From contig NZ_OCNE01000007.1 in assembly GCF_900230195.1 (NCBI RefSeq), positions 124,001 to 188,000 on the forward strand: a stretch of DNA of 64,000 nt, in the 5' to 3' direction. Below, in pieces: positions 39,726 through 47,862 of this stretch. The stretch is from Streptomyces zhaozhouensis. GTDB taxonomy: Bacteria > Actinomycetota > Actinomycetes > Streptomycetales > Streptomycetaceae. The number at the start of each line of letters is the position of its first letter. Position 1 is the first letter of the stretch. A program made the translations under genes and the position numbers. Under the pieces are notes generated by a model, which did not search any database, was not told the DNA's origin, and saw only the letters and a list, made by a program, of their open reading frames with translations.

Positions 39726-41786
39726 TCAGCGCAGGAACGCCGCGGCCACCCCGGCGTCCACGGGGATGTGCAGCCCGGTGGTGTGCCCCAGGTCCCCGCC
39801 GGTCAACGCGAAGACCGCCGCCGCCACGTGCTCCGGCAGCACCTCGCGCTTCAACAGCGTCCGCTGCGCGTAGAACTCGCCGAGACGCTCCTCCTCCACC
39901 CCGTACACCGCGGCCCGCTTCGCGCCCCAGCCGCCGGCGAAGATCCCGGAGCCGCGCACCACGCCGTCCGGGTTGACCCCGTTGACGCGGATGCCGTGCC
40001 CGCCCAACTCGGCCGCCAGCAGCCGCACCTGGTGCGCCTGGTCGGCCTTGGTCGCGCCGTAGGCGATGTTGTTGGGCCCGGCGAAGACGCCGTTCTTCGA
40101 CGCGATGTAGACGATGTCGCCGCCCAGGCCCTGGTCGATCATGACCCGCGCCGACTCGCGCGAGACCAGGAACGAGCCGCGCGCCATGATGTCGTGCTGG
40201 AGGTCCCAGTCCGCCACCGTCGTCTCCAGCAGCGGCTTGGAGAGGGAGATGCCGGCGTTGTTCACCACCAGGTCCAGGCCGCCGAACGCCAGCACGGTCT
40301 CCCGCACCGCCGCCGCCACCTGCTCCTCGTCGGTGACGTCCACCGTCACCGCCAGGGCGCGGTCGGGGCCTCCCAGCTCCTCCGCCACCGCCAGCGCCGC
40401 CGCCGCGTCCCGGTCGGCCACCACCACGCAGGCGCCCTCCGCCGCCAGCCGCAGCGCCGTGGCCCGCCCGATGCCCGAGCCGCCGCCCGTGACCAGCGCC
40501 ACCCGCGCCGCCAGCGGCTTCGGCGGCGGCATCCGCCGCAGCTTGGCCTCCTCCAACTCCCAGTACTCGATGCGGAACTTCTCCGACTCCTCGATCGGCG
40601 CGTACGTCGAGACCGCCTCCGCGCCCCGCATCACGTTGATCGCGTTCACATAGAACTCGCCCGCCACGCGCGCCGTCTGCTTGTCCTTGCCGAAGGAGAA
40701 CATGCCCACGCCCGGCACCAGCACGATCGCCGGGTCCGCGCCGCGCATCGCCGGCGAGTCCTCGGTGGCGTGCCGCTCGTAGTACGCCCGGTACTCCTCC
40801 CGGTACGCCTCGTGGAGCTCGCCCAGCCGCTCCACCACGCGCTCCAGCGGCGCGTCGGCCGGCAGGTCCACCACCAGCGGCCGGACCTTGGTGCGCAGGA
40901 AGTGGTCGGGGCAGGAGGTGCCCAGCGCCGCCAGCCGGGGGTGCTCGGCGCGCGCCAGGAAGTCCAGCACCTCGGGCGCGTCCGTGAAGTGCCCCACCGC
41001 CGGCCGGTCGCGCGTCGCGACCCGCCGCGCGTGCGGCGCCAACGCGGCCGCCCGCGCCCGTCGTTCGGCCTCCGGCAGCGGGCCGAAGCCGGGCAGCGGC
41101 GCCCCGAACGGCTCCGCCGCGCCGCGCTCCGCCAGGAACGCCTCCGCAGTGCGGATGAGGTGCAGTGAGTTGCGCTCGCACTCCTCGCTGGTCTCCCCCC
41201 ACGCGGTGATCCCGTGGCCGCCCAGCACGCAGCCGATCGCCTCCGGGTGCGCCCGCTTCACCTCGGCGATGTCGAGGCCCAGCTGGAAGCCGGGACGCCG
41301 CCACGGCACCCACACCACGCTCCCGCCGAAGCACTCGGCCGTCAGCGCCTCGCCGTCCGCCGCGCAGGCCAGCGCGATCCCCGAGTCCGGGTGCAGATGG
41401 TCCACGTGCGCCGCCTCGACCAGCCCGTGCATCGCCGTGTCGATCGACGGCGCCGCCCCGCCCCTGCCGTGCAGGCAGAAGTCGAACGCGGCGACCATCT
41501 CGTCCTCGCGCTCCACCCCCGGGTACACCCCGACCAGCGCCCGCAGCCGCTCCAGGCGCAGCGCCGCCAGCCCCTCCTCGCGCAGCGTCCCCAGGTCGCC
41601 GCCGGAGCCCTTGACCCACATCAGCTCCACCGGTTCGCCGGTGGCCGGGTCGGTCGCCGAGCCCTTCGCCGAGGCGTTGCCACCGGCGTAGTTGGTGTTC
41701 CTCGGGTCGGCCCCCAGCCGGTGGGAACGCGCCAGCAGCGCCGCCACCTCCGGGTGCGTCGCCCCACTCGTCTCGTCGGCACCCAT
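39726..41786 (-). CDS. rhaEW: Rhamnulose-1-P aldolase/lactaldehyde dehydrogenase fusion
   Basis: This 686-residue bifunctional enzyme has a class II aldolase domain (about 1-400; NYAGGNASAKG, HVDHLHPDSGIALA and CVLGGHGITAWG supply metal and catalytic residues) fused to a short-chain dehydrogenase (about 430-686; TGGGSGIG, NNAG, AYGATK). It would split rhamnulose-1-phosphate to DHAP and L-lactaldehyde and oxidise the latter to L-lactate with NAD. The ATG at 41786 follows GGGGGG by seven bases; a GTG at 41792 would overlap the rhaI stop. Confidence 0.94.
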   Translation of the reverse strand: MGADETSGATHPEVAALLARSHRLGADPRNTNYAGGNASAKGSATDPATGEPVELMWVKGSGGDLGTLREEGLAALRLERLRALVGVYPGVEREDEMVAAFDFCLHGRGGAAPSIDTAMHGLVEAAHVDHLHPDSGIALACAADGEALTAECFGGSVVWVPWRRPGFQLGLDIAEVKRAHPEAIGCVLGGHGITAWGETSEECERNSLHLIRTAEAFLAERGAAEPFGAPLPGFGPLPEAERRARAAALAPHARRVATRDRPAVGHFTDAPEVLDFLARAEHPRLAALGTSCPDHFLRTKVRPLVVDLPADAPLERVVERLGELHEAYREEYRAYYERHATEDSPAMRGADPAIVLVPGVGMFSFGKDKQTARVAGEFYVNAINVMRGAEAVSTYAPIEESEKFRIEYWELEEAKLRRMPPPKPLAARVALVTGGGSGIGRATALRLAAEGACVVVADRDAAAALAVAEELGGPDRALAVTVDVTDEEQVAAAVRETVLAFGGLDLVVNNAGISLSKPLLETTVADWDLQHDIMARGSFLVSRESARVMIDQGLGGDIVYIASKNGVFAGPNNIAYGATKADQAHQVRLLAAELGGHGIRVNGVNPDGVVRGSGIFAGGWGAKRAAVYGVEEERLGEFYAQRTLLKREVLPEHVAAAVFALTGGDLGHTTGLHIPVDAGVAAAFLR

Positions 41787-41788
41787 CG

Positions 41789-42949
41789 TCACGCCCCCCA
41801 ACCGGCCTGCTGGCCGCCCTGTCGCTCCGCCACGATCCGCTCCGCCCAGCCCGAACGCCGGTAGGCCGCCATCGGCTCCGGGTCCAGCCCCCACTCCTCG
41901 CGCAACGCGCGCAGCAACGGCCGCACGTCGGTGTGGTAGGCGTCCATCAGCACCTCGTTGGCGCCCAGCACGTCACCCTCGGCCTGCGCCGCCGCGAGCG
42001 CGTCGGCGTCCACCGACAGCGCCTTGGCCGTGGCCTCCTGCACGTTCATCACCGAGCGGATGATCGCCGGTATCTTCGGCTCGATGTTGTGGCACTGATC
42101 CAGCATGAACGCCACGTCCGGCGTCAGCCCGCCGCCGCGCACCACCTCGTACATGATGCGGAAGAGCTGGAACGGGTCGGCCGCGCCCACCATCAGGTCG
42201 TCGTCCGCGTAGAAGCGGGAGTTGAAGTCGAAGCCGCCGAGCTTCCCCTCCCGCAGCAGCGTCGCCACGATGAACTCGATGTTGGTGCCCGGCGCGTGGT
42301 GCCCCGTGTCCACCACGACCCGCGCCTTCGGCCCGAGCTTGAGGCAGTGCGCGTAGGCGGTGCCCCAGTCGGGGACGTCGGTCATGTAGAACGCGGGCTC
42401 GAAGAACTTGTACTCCAGCAGCATCCGCTGCCCCTCGCCCAGCCGCTCGTAGACCGCGGCCAGCGCCTCGGCCAGCCGGTCCTGCCGGGTGCGGATGTCG
42501 TCCTGGCCCGGGTAGTTGGTGCCGTCGGAGAACCACAGCTTCAGGTCGGTCGAGCCGGTGGCGTCCATGATGTCCACGCACTCCAGCAGGTGGCCCAGCG
42601 CCTTGCGCCGCACGACCGGGTCGGGGTGGGTGACGCTGCCGAGCTTGTAGTCGTCCTCCTGGAAGACGTTGGAGTTGACGGCGCCCAGCCGCAGCCCCCG
42701 CTCGCGCGCGTGGTCGGAGAGCGCGGCGTAGTCGTCGACCCGGTCCCACGGGATGTGCAGCGCGACGGTGGGCGCGACCCCGGTGTGGGCGTGCACCCGC
42801 GCCGCGTCGTCCAGCTTCTCGAACGGGGTGCGCGGCACACCTTCCTGCGCGAAGACCTTGAAACGGGTGCCGGAGTTGCCGTACGCCCAGGAGGGCGTCT
42901 CGATGGCCTGGGAGGACAGGGCCGCCTTGACGGCGGGGGAGGGGGTCAT
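41789..42949 (-). CDS. rhaI: L-rhamnose isomerase
   Basis: This 386-residue TIM-barrel sugar isomerase has LKLWFSDGTNYPGQDD, MLLEYKFFEPAFY, VVVDTGHHAPGTNIE and FDFNSRFYADDDLM, in which the Glu, Asp and His metal ligands of the RhaI/xylose-isomerase-like family are evident. It converts L-rhamnose to L-rhamnulose. First gene of the operon; its promoter has an operator over the start site. Confidence 0.95.
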   Translation of the reverse strand: MTPSPAVKAALSSQAIETPSWAYGNSGTRFKVFAQEGVPRTPFEKLDDAARVHAHTGVAPTVALHIPWDRVDDYAALSDHARERGLRLGAVNSNVFQEDDYKLGSVTHPDPVVRRKALGHLLECVDIMDATGSTDLKLWFSDGTNYPGQDDIRTRQDRLAEALAAVYERLGEGQRMLLEYKFFEPAFYMTDVPDWGTAYAHCLKLGPKARVVVDTGHHAPGTNIEFIVATLLREGKLGGFDFNSRFYADDDLMVGAADPFQLFRIMYEVVRGGGLTPDVAFMLDQCHNIEPKIPAIIRSVMNVQEATAKALSVDADALAAAQAEGDVLGANEVLMDAYHTDVRPLLRALREEWGLDPEPMAAYRRSGWAERIVAERQGGQQAGWGA

Positions 42950-43010
42950 GCGATCAGGGCTCCCGTAGCGCTGAGGGGGACGGTTCGGGGGAACGTTCAG
43001 GAGACGGCTA

Positions 43011-43022
43011 TGAATCGTTTCA
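43011..43022. promoter_or_regulatory. Rhamnose operator, rhaI side
   Basis: TGAATCGTTTCA is a 10/12 palindrome of LacI type. It lies over the expected rhaI start point, 13 bases after the -10, so a bound repressor would block initiation. Confidence 0.65.
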
Positions 43023-43034
43023 CAGTCACCGTCG

Positions 43035-43064
43035 ACGCTAAGAGCCGGCGCCGAGCGCTGTCAA
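43035..43064 (-). promoter_or_regulatory. rhaI operon promoter
   Basis: On the minus strand TTGACA (43064-43059), 18 bases, then TAGCGT (43040-43035). Consensus -35 and a good -10. Confidence 0.65.
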
Positions 43065-43143
43065 GGGAGCGGCCCAATCCCGCAACCGCTCACCTCCTCT
43101 TTCTCGGAACGGTCCGGCGCGCGCCCGCCCGCGCCGGCGGCCC

Positions 43144-43172
43144 TTGACGCCGCGCGCGCCCCGTCCCATGCT
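43144..43172 (+). promoter_or_regulatory. Candidate rhaM/regulator promoter
   Basis: TTGACG (43144-43149), 17 bases, CATGCT (43167-43172). The operator at 43187 is just downstream of the expected start. Confidence 0.45.
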
Positions 43173-43186
43173 GGCCCCCACTCGCA

Positions 43187-43198
43187 TGAAACCTTTCA
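43187..43198. promoter_or_regulatory. Rhamnose operator, rhaM side
   Basis: TGAAACCTTTCA shares arms TGAA(A)/(T)TTCA with the site at 43011. Two similar sites flanking a divergent promoter suggest control by the LacI protein encoded at 43601, with possible looping. Confidence 0.65.
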
Positions 43199-43211
43199 CA
43201 GGGAGTGTCCC

Positions 43212-43532
43212 GTGCAGCGCGTCTGCTTCCTGCTCAAGGTCCGCCCCGACCGCGTCGAGGAGTACCGGCGCCGCCACGCCGACGTCTGGCCCGAGATGCG
43301 CGAGGCGCTGACCGCCACCGGCTGGCACAACTACTCCCTCTTCCTGCGCGAGGACGGGCTCCTCGTCGGCTACCTGGAGACCGAGGACTTCGAGGCCGCC
43401 CAGCGTGCCATGGCGGCCACGGACGTCAACGACCGCTGGCAGGCCGAGATGGGCGAGCTCTTCGAGCCGATGGACGGTCAACGCCCCGACGAGGCGATGA
43501 AGCCGCTGACCGAGGTCTTCCACCTGGCCTGA
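43212..43532 (+). CDS. rhaM: L-rhamnose mutarotase
   Basis: This 106-residue protein has the RhaM pattern: CFLLKVRPDRVEEYRRRHADVWPEM with the catalytic His, WHNYSLFLREDG, and ending DVNDRWQAEM and FHLA. It interconverts the alpha and beta anomers of L-rhamnose to feed RhaI. GTG at 43212 has AGGGAG seven bases upstream. Confidence 0.94.
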   Translation: MQRVCFLLKVRPDRVEEYRRRHADVWPEMREALTATGWHNYSLFLREDGLLVGYLETEDFEAAQRAMAATDVNDRWQAEMGELFEPMDGQRPDEAMKPLTEVFHLA

Positions 43533-43600
43533 GCGGCACGCCCCCGCCGGTGCATACCATGGCCCGGCTACGCGGGACACGAGACGAACGGAAGACGGAC

Positions 43601-44623
43601 ATGGCGCACACGGTCGGCATCAAGGAAGTGGCCAGGGCCGCCGGGGTCTCCGTCGGGACCGTCTCCAACGTCATCAACCGGCCCCACATGGTCGCCGAGG
43701 AGACCAGGGAACGCGTCCAGTCCACCATCGCGCGCCTGGGCTACGTCCGCAGCGAGTCGGCCCGCCAACTCCGCGCCGGGCAGAGCCGGATCATCGCGCT
43801 GCTGGTGCTCGACATGGGCAACCCGTTCTTCGTGGACGTCGCCACCGGCGCCGAGCGCGTCGCCCGTGCCGACAAGCTCGGCGTGATGCTCTGCAACAGC
43901 GCCGAGAGCTCGGCCGAGGAGGCCGACTACCTGTCCCTCTTCGCCGAACAGCGCGTGCGCGGCGTGCTGTTGACCCCGGCCGACATGTCCGGACGCAACC
44001 TCACCGAGTTCCGCAGGCACGGCATCCCGTTCGTCTTCGTCGACCGCGTGCTGCCCAGCGCCGAGGGCTGCTCCGTCTCGGTCGACGACGTGCGCGGCGG
44101 AACGCTGGCGGTCCGGCACCTGCTGGACCAGGGGCATCCCGAGGTCGCCTACGTCAGCGGGCCGATGTCGCTCAAGCAGTGCCGCGACCGCGAGGAGGGC
44201 GCCAGGGCCGCGCTCGCCGACGCCGGGCTGCCCGCTGGCGCGCTGCGCCACATCGAGGCCGACCGGCTCGACGTGGCCTCCGGCCGCGACGCCGGTGCCC
44301 GGCTGCTGGGCCTCGCGCCCCGGCCGACCGCCGTCTTCTGCGCCAACGACCTGCTGGCGCTCGGCGTCCTCCAGGCGTTGTTCGCGGCCGGGGTGCGGGT
44401 GCCGGAGGAGATGGCGATCGTCGGGTACGACGACATCGAGTTCGCCGCGGCCGCCGCCGTGCCGCTCACCTCGGTGCGGCAGCCTGCCGTCCGGATGGGG
44501 CAGCAGGCCGCCGAGCTGCTGCTGGAGGAGACCGGCGAGGACGCGGCCCGCCACCGGCACCAACGGATCGTCTTCGAACCGGAGTTGATCGTCCGCGAGT
44601 CCAGCCTGGCCGCCCGTCGCTGA
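43601..44623 (+). CDS. LacI-family regulator of rhamnose genes
   Basis: This 340-residue regulator has the LacI headpiece IKEVARAAGVSVGTVSNVIN, hinge and a ligand-binding core (LLVLDMGNPFFVDVATG, VAIVGYDDIEFA-like end). It follows rhaM and sits opposite rhaI, so it is the likely repressor responding to rhamnose or an early product. The two operators at 43011 and 43187 are its probable sites. An ATG at 43559 is an alternative start but adds a poorly conserved leader. Confidence 0.9.
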   Translation: MAHTVGIKEVARAAGVSVGTVSNVINRPHMVAEETRERVQSTIARLGYVRSESARQLRAGQSRIIALLVLDMGNPFFVDVATGAERVARADKLGVMLCNSAESSAEEADYLSLFAEQRVRGVLLTPADMSGRNLTEFRRHGIPFVFVDRVLPSAEGCSVSVDDVRGGTLAVRHLLDQGHPEVAYVSGPMSLKQCRDREEGARAALADAGLPAGALRHIEADRLDVASGRDAGARLLGLAPRPTAVFCANDLLALGVLQALFAAGVRVPEEMAIVGYDDIEFAAAAAVPLTSVRQPAVRMGQQAAELLLEETGEDAARHRHQRIVFEPELIVRESSLAARR

Positions 44624-44686
44624 GCACCGATGCCGCCGGGGCGTGGCGCGCGCGGTTCAGTGCCCCACCCGGCGAACATGGATGCC

Positions 44687-45118
44687 ATGACCCACACCAA
44701 CGACCGCTTCGACAGCCGCGTCCTCGACCTCACCACCGGTTCCCGCGAGGTCGTGCACGACCTGACCTCCGAGTGCGCCGCCTACCTGCGGGAGGTCGCC
44801 GACGGCCGGGACGGTCTGCTCAACGTCTTCACCCCGCACGCGACCTGCGGCATCGCCCTGATCGAGACCGGCGCCGGCAGCGACGACGACCTCCTGGCGG
44901 CGCTGCGCGACCTGCTTCCCCCGGACGACCGCTGGCAGCACCGCCACGGCGCCCCCGGCCACGGCCGCGACCACGTCCTCCCGGCCCTCGTCCCGCCCCA
45001 CGCGACCCTCCCCGTCCTCTCCGGCCGCCTGGCCCTGGGCACCTGGCAGTCCGTCTGCGTCGTCGACACCAACGGCGACAACCCCCACCGCCAGGTCCGC
45101 CTGACCTTCCTGGGATAG
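44687..45118 (+). CDS. YjbQ/UPF0047 family protein
   Basis: This 143-residue protein matches YjbQ: LLNVFTPHATCGIALIETG, then HVLPALVPPHATLPVLSGRLALGTWQSVCVVD. Family members can show thiamine-phosphate synthase activity when overproduced; the physiological role is uncertain. ATG at 44678 would add three residues. It follows the LacI gene but has no evident link to rhamnose. Confidence 0.88.
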   Translation: MTHTNDRFDSRVLDLTTGSREVVHDLTSECAAYLREVADGRDGLLNVFTPHATCGIALIETGAGSDDDLLAALRDLLPPDDRWQHRHGAPGHGRDHVLPALVPPHATLPVLSGRLALGTWQSVCVVDTNGDNPHRQVRLTFLG

Positions 45119-45228
45119 CCGAGCGCTTCCCCCGGGTGACGCCGCCGGTTCTCCGCACCCGGTGCGACGCGGGGCGGGGAGGCGACGCGCGACACAGAGC
45201 TGGGAGCGAGCGAGCGACCGTATGACGG

Positions 45229-45666
45229 GTGCGGCAGGCGCGTGCGGGGAGTGCGGCGTCTGTCACGGCTGAAGGCGGCCACCAGCTCGCCGGAGCGTCA
45301 GCGGAACGATGTGCTGGCCGCCGCCGCATCCGTTGGGGGCCGTCGTCGGGTGGGCCGACGACGGGGGGTCTCCGGGGCCACGGACCCGTTGACGCGACTG
45401 CGGCTGGGTGCCTGGTTGCCGGGGGAGCGAGGCCCGCACGACGGCCTCCGCTCTATGCCTGCGACGCGTGCCTACGCCAACTCAACGCGATGGCTTGGGA
45501 CTTCACCGATACGGCGCGTGCCGCGCCGCGCGACGACGAGGGGCGGGCGCGGGAGCCCTACCGGCCGGCCGGCGATTCCTGGGTGCCCTGGCCCACCCGG
45601 GGGCGCTGGCGTTCCCGGGCCCGCACGACCTTCGGCACCCGCTTCTGGAAGGGGTGCCCCCAGTGA
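45229..45666 (+). CDS. Hypothetical protein upstream of DUF7848 gene
   Basis: Only the C-terminal part from about 45450 looks coded: LYACDACLRQLNAMAWDFTD, then YRPAGDSWVPWPTRGRW and TFGTRFWKGCPQ. No ATG or GTG lies near the point where this pattern begins, so the true start may be distant (GTG 45229), or the N-terminus may be lost. The stop overlaps the DUF7848 start as GTGA, a hallmark of a real gene pair. Function unknown; the CxxC could bind metal. Confidence 0.45.
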   Translation: MRQARAGSAASVTAEGGHQLAGASAERCAGRRRIRWGPSSGGPTTGGLRGHGPVDATAAGCLVAGGARPARRPPLYACDACLRQLNAMAWDFTDTARAAPRDDEGRAREPYRPAGDSWVPWPTRGRWRSRARTTFGTRFWKGCPQ

Positions 45667-46037
45667 CCCACCACAACCCGCACGACCCGCACGCCGCGTC
45701 GATCGTGAAGGCCGCGGACCGGGTGTTGATCCAGGAACGAGGGCCCGGGGTGCCGGAGGGCATCTACGGCGCGGAGTGCATGAGTTGCGAGGCCCTCTCC
45801 CCGCCCTCCGGCGACGACTCGCTCCCCGTGGCGGTCTGGGCCGTTCAACATTCCCAGGACCACCCCGAGCAGACGCTGTTCCTGGCCCGGACGGAACGCC
45901 ATTGGCGCGTCGTTCCCCGCGCGGACGCCCCGCCGCCTACTGCGCCGTCCGGCCCGGGGCCCGTGGGGCCGGCGTTCGTCGGCCTGATGTGCCTGCTGAC
46001 GGCCCTCTCCGGCCTCCTGCCGGCCCTCACCTCCTGA
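45663..46037 (+). CDS. DUF7848-like protein with membrane tail
   Basis: This 124-residue protein has a single compact domain (YGAECMSCEALSPPSGDD, then WAVQHSQDHPEQTLF and HWRVVP) of a small Streptomyces family I recall as DUF7848, with a CxxC that may bind zinc. A hydrophobic C-terminal stretch (FVGLMCLLTALSGLLPAL) could be a membrane anchor. GTG overlaps the upstream stop. It often sits by regulatory or conjugative genes; function unknown. Confidence 0.7.
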   Translation: MTHHNPHDPHAASIVKAADRVLIQERGPGVPEGIYGAECMSCEALSPPSGDDSLPVAVWAVQHSQDHPEQTLFLARTERHWRVVPRADAPPPTAPSGPGPVGPAFVGLMCLLTALSGLLPALTS

Positions 46038-46070
46038 ACCGTTCCCTGACCGTTCCCTGACCGTCCCCTG
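46038..46070 (+). repeat. 11-bp tandem repeat, three copies
   Basis: ACCGTTCCCTG at 46038-46048 and 46049-46059, then ACCGTCCCCTG at 46060-46070, directly after the DUF7848 stop. Confidence 0.85.
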
Positions 46071-46094
46071 TTCGACCGATCCAAGGAGAGACCG

Positions 46095-46253
46095 ATGCTG
46101 ACGACGATCAACCGTTCCCCGATCCCGATCACCTTCCACGTGCTGGCCACCACCCAGACCCATCACGTGCTGATGGTGCGCGGCACCCGGGGGACGGTCA
46201 GGAAGGCTGGGTGCTGCCCCACGGGCAGGTGCGGGAAGGGCGGGACATCATCT
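46095..46253 (+). pseudogene. Truncated, frameshifted NUDIX hydrolase gene
   Basis: A frame opens at ATG 46095 with AAGGAG upstream and reads ITFHVLATTQTHHVLMVRGTR. It then needs one extra base in a run of five G (46189-46193) to continue as GDGQEGWVLPHGQVREGRDII, the start of a NUDIX fold, before a TGA at 46251. Uncorrected, the frame runs into unrelated sequence. The NUDIX box itself is absent, so the gene is truncated as well as shifted. A base-calling error could explain the shift but not the truncation. Confidence 0.65.
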
Positions 46254-46257
46254 GAAC

Positions 46258-46368
46258 ATGAGTATTTCCTACCTGAACGGCGCCTTCTGAGCGGCAGTCT
46301 GCGCGGTGCTCGCCGTACTGCTCGCGGCGCAGATCATCGACGAGGCTTCCGGTTATCGCGTCGGCTGA
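46258..46368 (+). other. Short frame with an internal TGA
   Basis: From ATG 46258 a 36-codon frame reads MSISYLNGAF, TGA (46288), then AAVCAVLAVLLAAQIIDEAS and GYRVG. The part after the TGA looks like a hydrophobic helix. It is most likely a remnant; no known family is recognised. Confidence 0.25.
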
Positions 46369-46457
46369 GCAGGAGGCGTGCGCCGTACCCCCGGAGGGAA
46401 GGGAGTGGTGCCCGGACGAGGCGACGGTGTGGCCCAAGGGGCCGTCGCCCGCTGTGG

Positions 46458-47234
46458 CTACTTGGTGTAGCGAGTGGCGAGGGCGGGGGACTGGCCGTTG
46501 AAGGCGGCGAGGTCGGCGGCGAACACGTCCTTCAGGAGCTGAGGGTCCTCGACGCCGGGGGCGCTGACGGTCTCGCCGAGTTCCAGGCCGCGCAGGGCGC
46601 CGGTGACGAGGTCGTCGGCGCTCATGCGGGGTACGGCGCTCATGTCCAGGCCCTGGGAGGAGTGGAACTCTGTGGCCACCACGCCGGGGCAGACGACGCC
46701 GACCGTGACGCCGGAGTCCGCGACCTCGGCGGCCAGGGTCTGGGTCATGGCGACCAGGTAGGCCAGAGTCCCCGCGTATACGGCCCGGCGCGGCACGACC
46801 TCGGGTCCCGCCGGTCCGGAGAAGGCGATCATGCCGGCGACGTTGAGGATGGTGCCCGTTCCGCGCTGCTGCATGGGGCCCACCGCGGCGCGCATGAGCT
46901 GGGTGGGGGCGAGGACCTTGACGTTGACGAGTTCGCGAGCCTTGTCGGCGGGCAGGTCGGCCAGCGGCATGTAGTGGGAGACGCCGGCGTTGTTGACGAG
47001 CACGTCCAGCGGCTCGGTGGCGCAGAGCGCCGCGAGGGTGTCGATGCCTTCTTCGGTGGAGAGGTCGGCGGTGACGGTGCGGACCGTGGCCTCGGGGCGG
47101 GCGGAGGCAAATGCGGCGAGGCGCTCCTGGCGGCGGCCGACGATGATCAGGTCGTAGCCGTCGGCGGCAAAGCGCTCGGCGAACGCCTTGCCGATGCCGG
47201 AGGTCGCGCCGGTGACGAGGGCGAGCTTGCTCAT
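46458..47234 (-). CDS. SDR-family protein lacking catalytic Ser and Lys
   Basis: This 258-residue protein has the Rossmann motif TGATSGIG, the NNAG motif and PGVVATEF, as in classical short-chain dehydrogenases. The active site is abnormal: the serine region reads NVAGMIAFSG (Gly for Ser) and the YxxxK motif reads YAGTL, with Leu for Lys, plus a six-residue insert between them. It may be inactive or bind NAD(P) only. AAAGGAAA precedes the ATG at 47234. It ends a minus-strand run whose two upstream genes are broken. Confidence 0.85.
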   Translation of the reverse strand: MSKLALVTGATSGIGKAFAERFAADGYDLIIVGRRQERLAAFASARPEATVRTVTADLSTEEGIDTLAALCATEPLDVLVNNAGVSHYMPLADLPADKARELVNVKVLAPTQLMRAAVGPMQQRGTGTILNVAGMIAFSGPAGPEVVPRRAVYAGTLAYLVAMTQTLAAEVADSGVTVGVVCPGVVATEFHSSQGLDMSAVPRMSADDLVTGALRGLELGETVSAPGVEDPQLLKDVFAADLAAFNGQSPALATRYTK

Positions 47235-47260
47235 GGGGGTGTTTCCTTTCGGGGCCCGGC

Positions 47261-47858
47261 TCAGGCGGCCGGGGCGGTGGAGGCGCGGTGCAGCCAGGTG
47301 AACTCGCTGCGGTACCGCTCGGCGACGGGTCCGGGCCGGCCGTCGCCCAGGTCATCGCCCGTGGGGGGGTGTCCCTGGCGGTTGAGGAACCAGGGCGGGA
47401 ACCGGTAGGAGGGTCGGTAGGCGGCCAGCTCCGCGGTATCCAGGTGCGGGTTCGTGCCGGGAAGGACGGGGTGAGGGCGTTGGAGGTGATGGCGGCCCTG
47501 CGACCCACCCCGTCCACCTCTTGGGCGCGCGGCACTGCGAGCGGCAGGAGGAGACAAGGTCGGCCTCGGCCCCGTTCACGTCGATGCGCCATTCGATGAT
47601 CAGCGGCAGCTCGGCCAGCGCCCGGTCGCCGGCCACGTGGACGGTGGGCGGGCCCAGCCGGTGCACGGCGATGTCGCCGCGGTCGTCCATTGCGCGGGTC
47701 CGGGTGGTCAACTCGGCGCCGCTGCCGGTGAACCAGCTCATCTCGATGTGGCTGTCTGCGCTGTAGGAGGCAGCTATCTGCTCGTACCAGCTGCGGTCCC
47801 GGCTCTGGCGCTCACGCAGGACCAGCGGGATGACCTCGGTGATGCTCGTGTTGGCCAC
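47261..47858 (-). pseudogene. SnoaL/NTF2-like gene with two frameshifts
   Basis: From GTG 47858 the frame reads SWYEQIAASYSADSHIEMSW and LAELPLIIEWRIDVNGAEAD, a SnoaL-like fold. After CRSQ near 47545 the frame must move by one base to give AQEVDGVGRRAAITSN, and again near 47470 to give HPVLPGTNPHLDTAELAAYR and RSEFTWLH. The three pieces follow one another without gaps, so this was one gene of about 195 residues. Confidence 0.8.
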
Positions 47859-47862
47859 CGGG

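Noticed and set aside
46038..46070. Direct repeats as a CRISPR array
   Set aside because: Units are 11 bp, abut without spacers and number only three.
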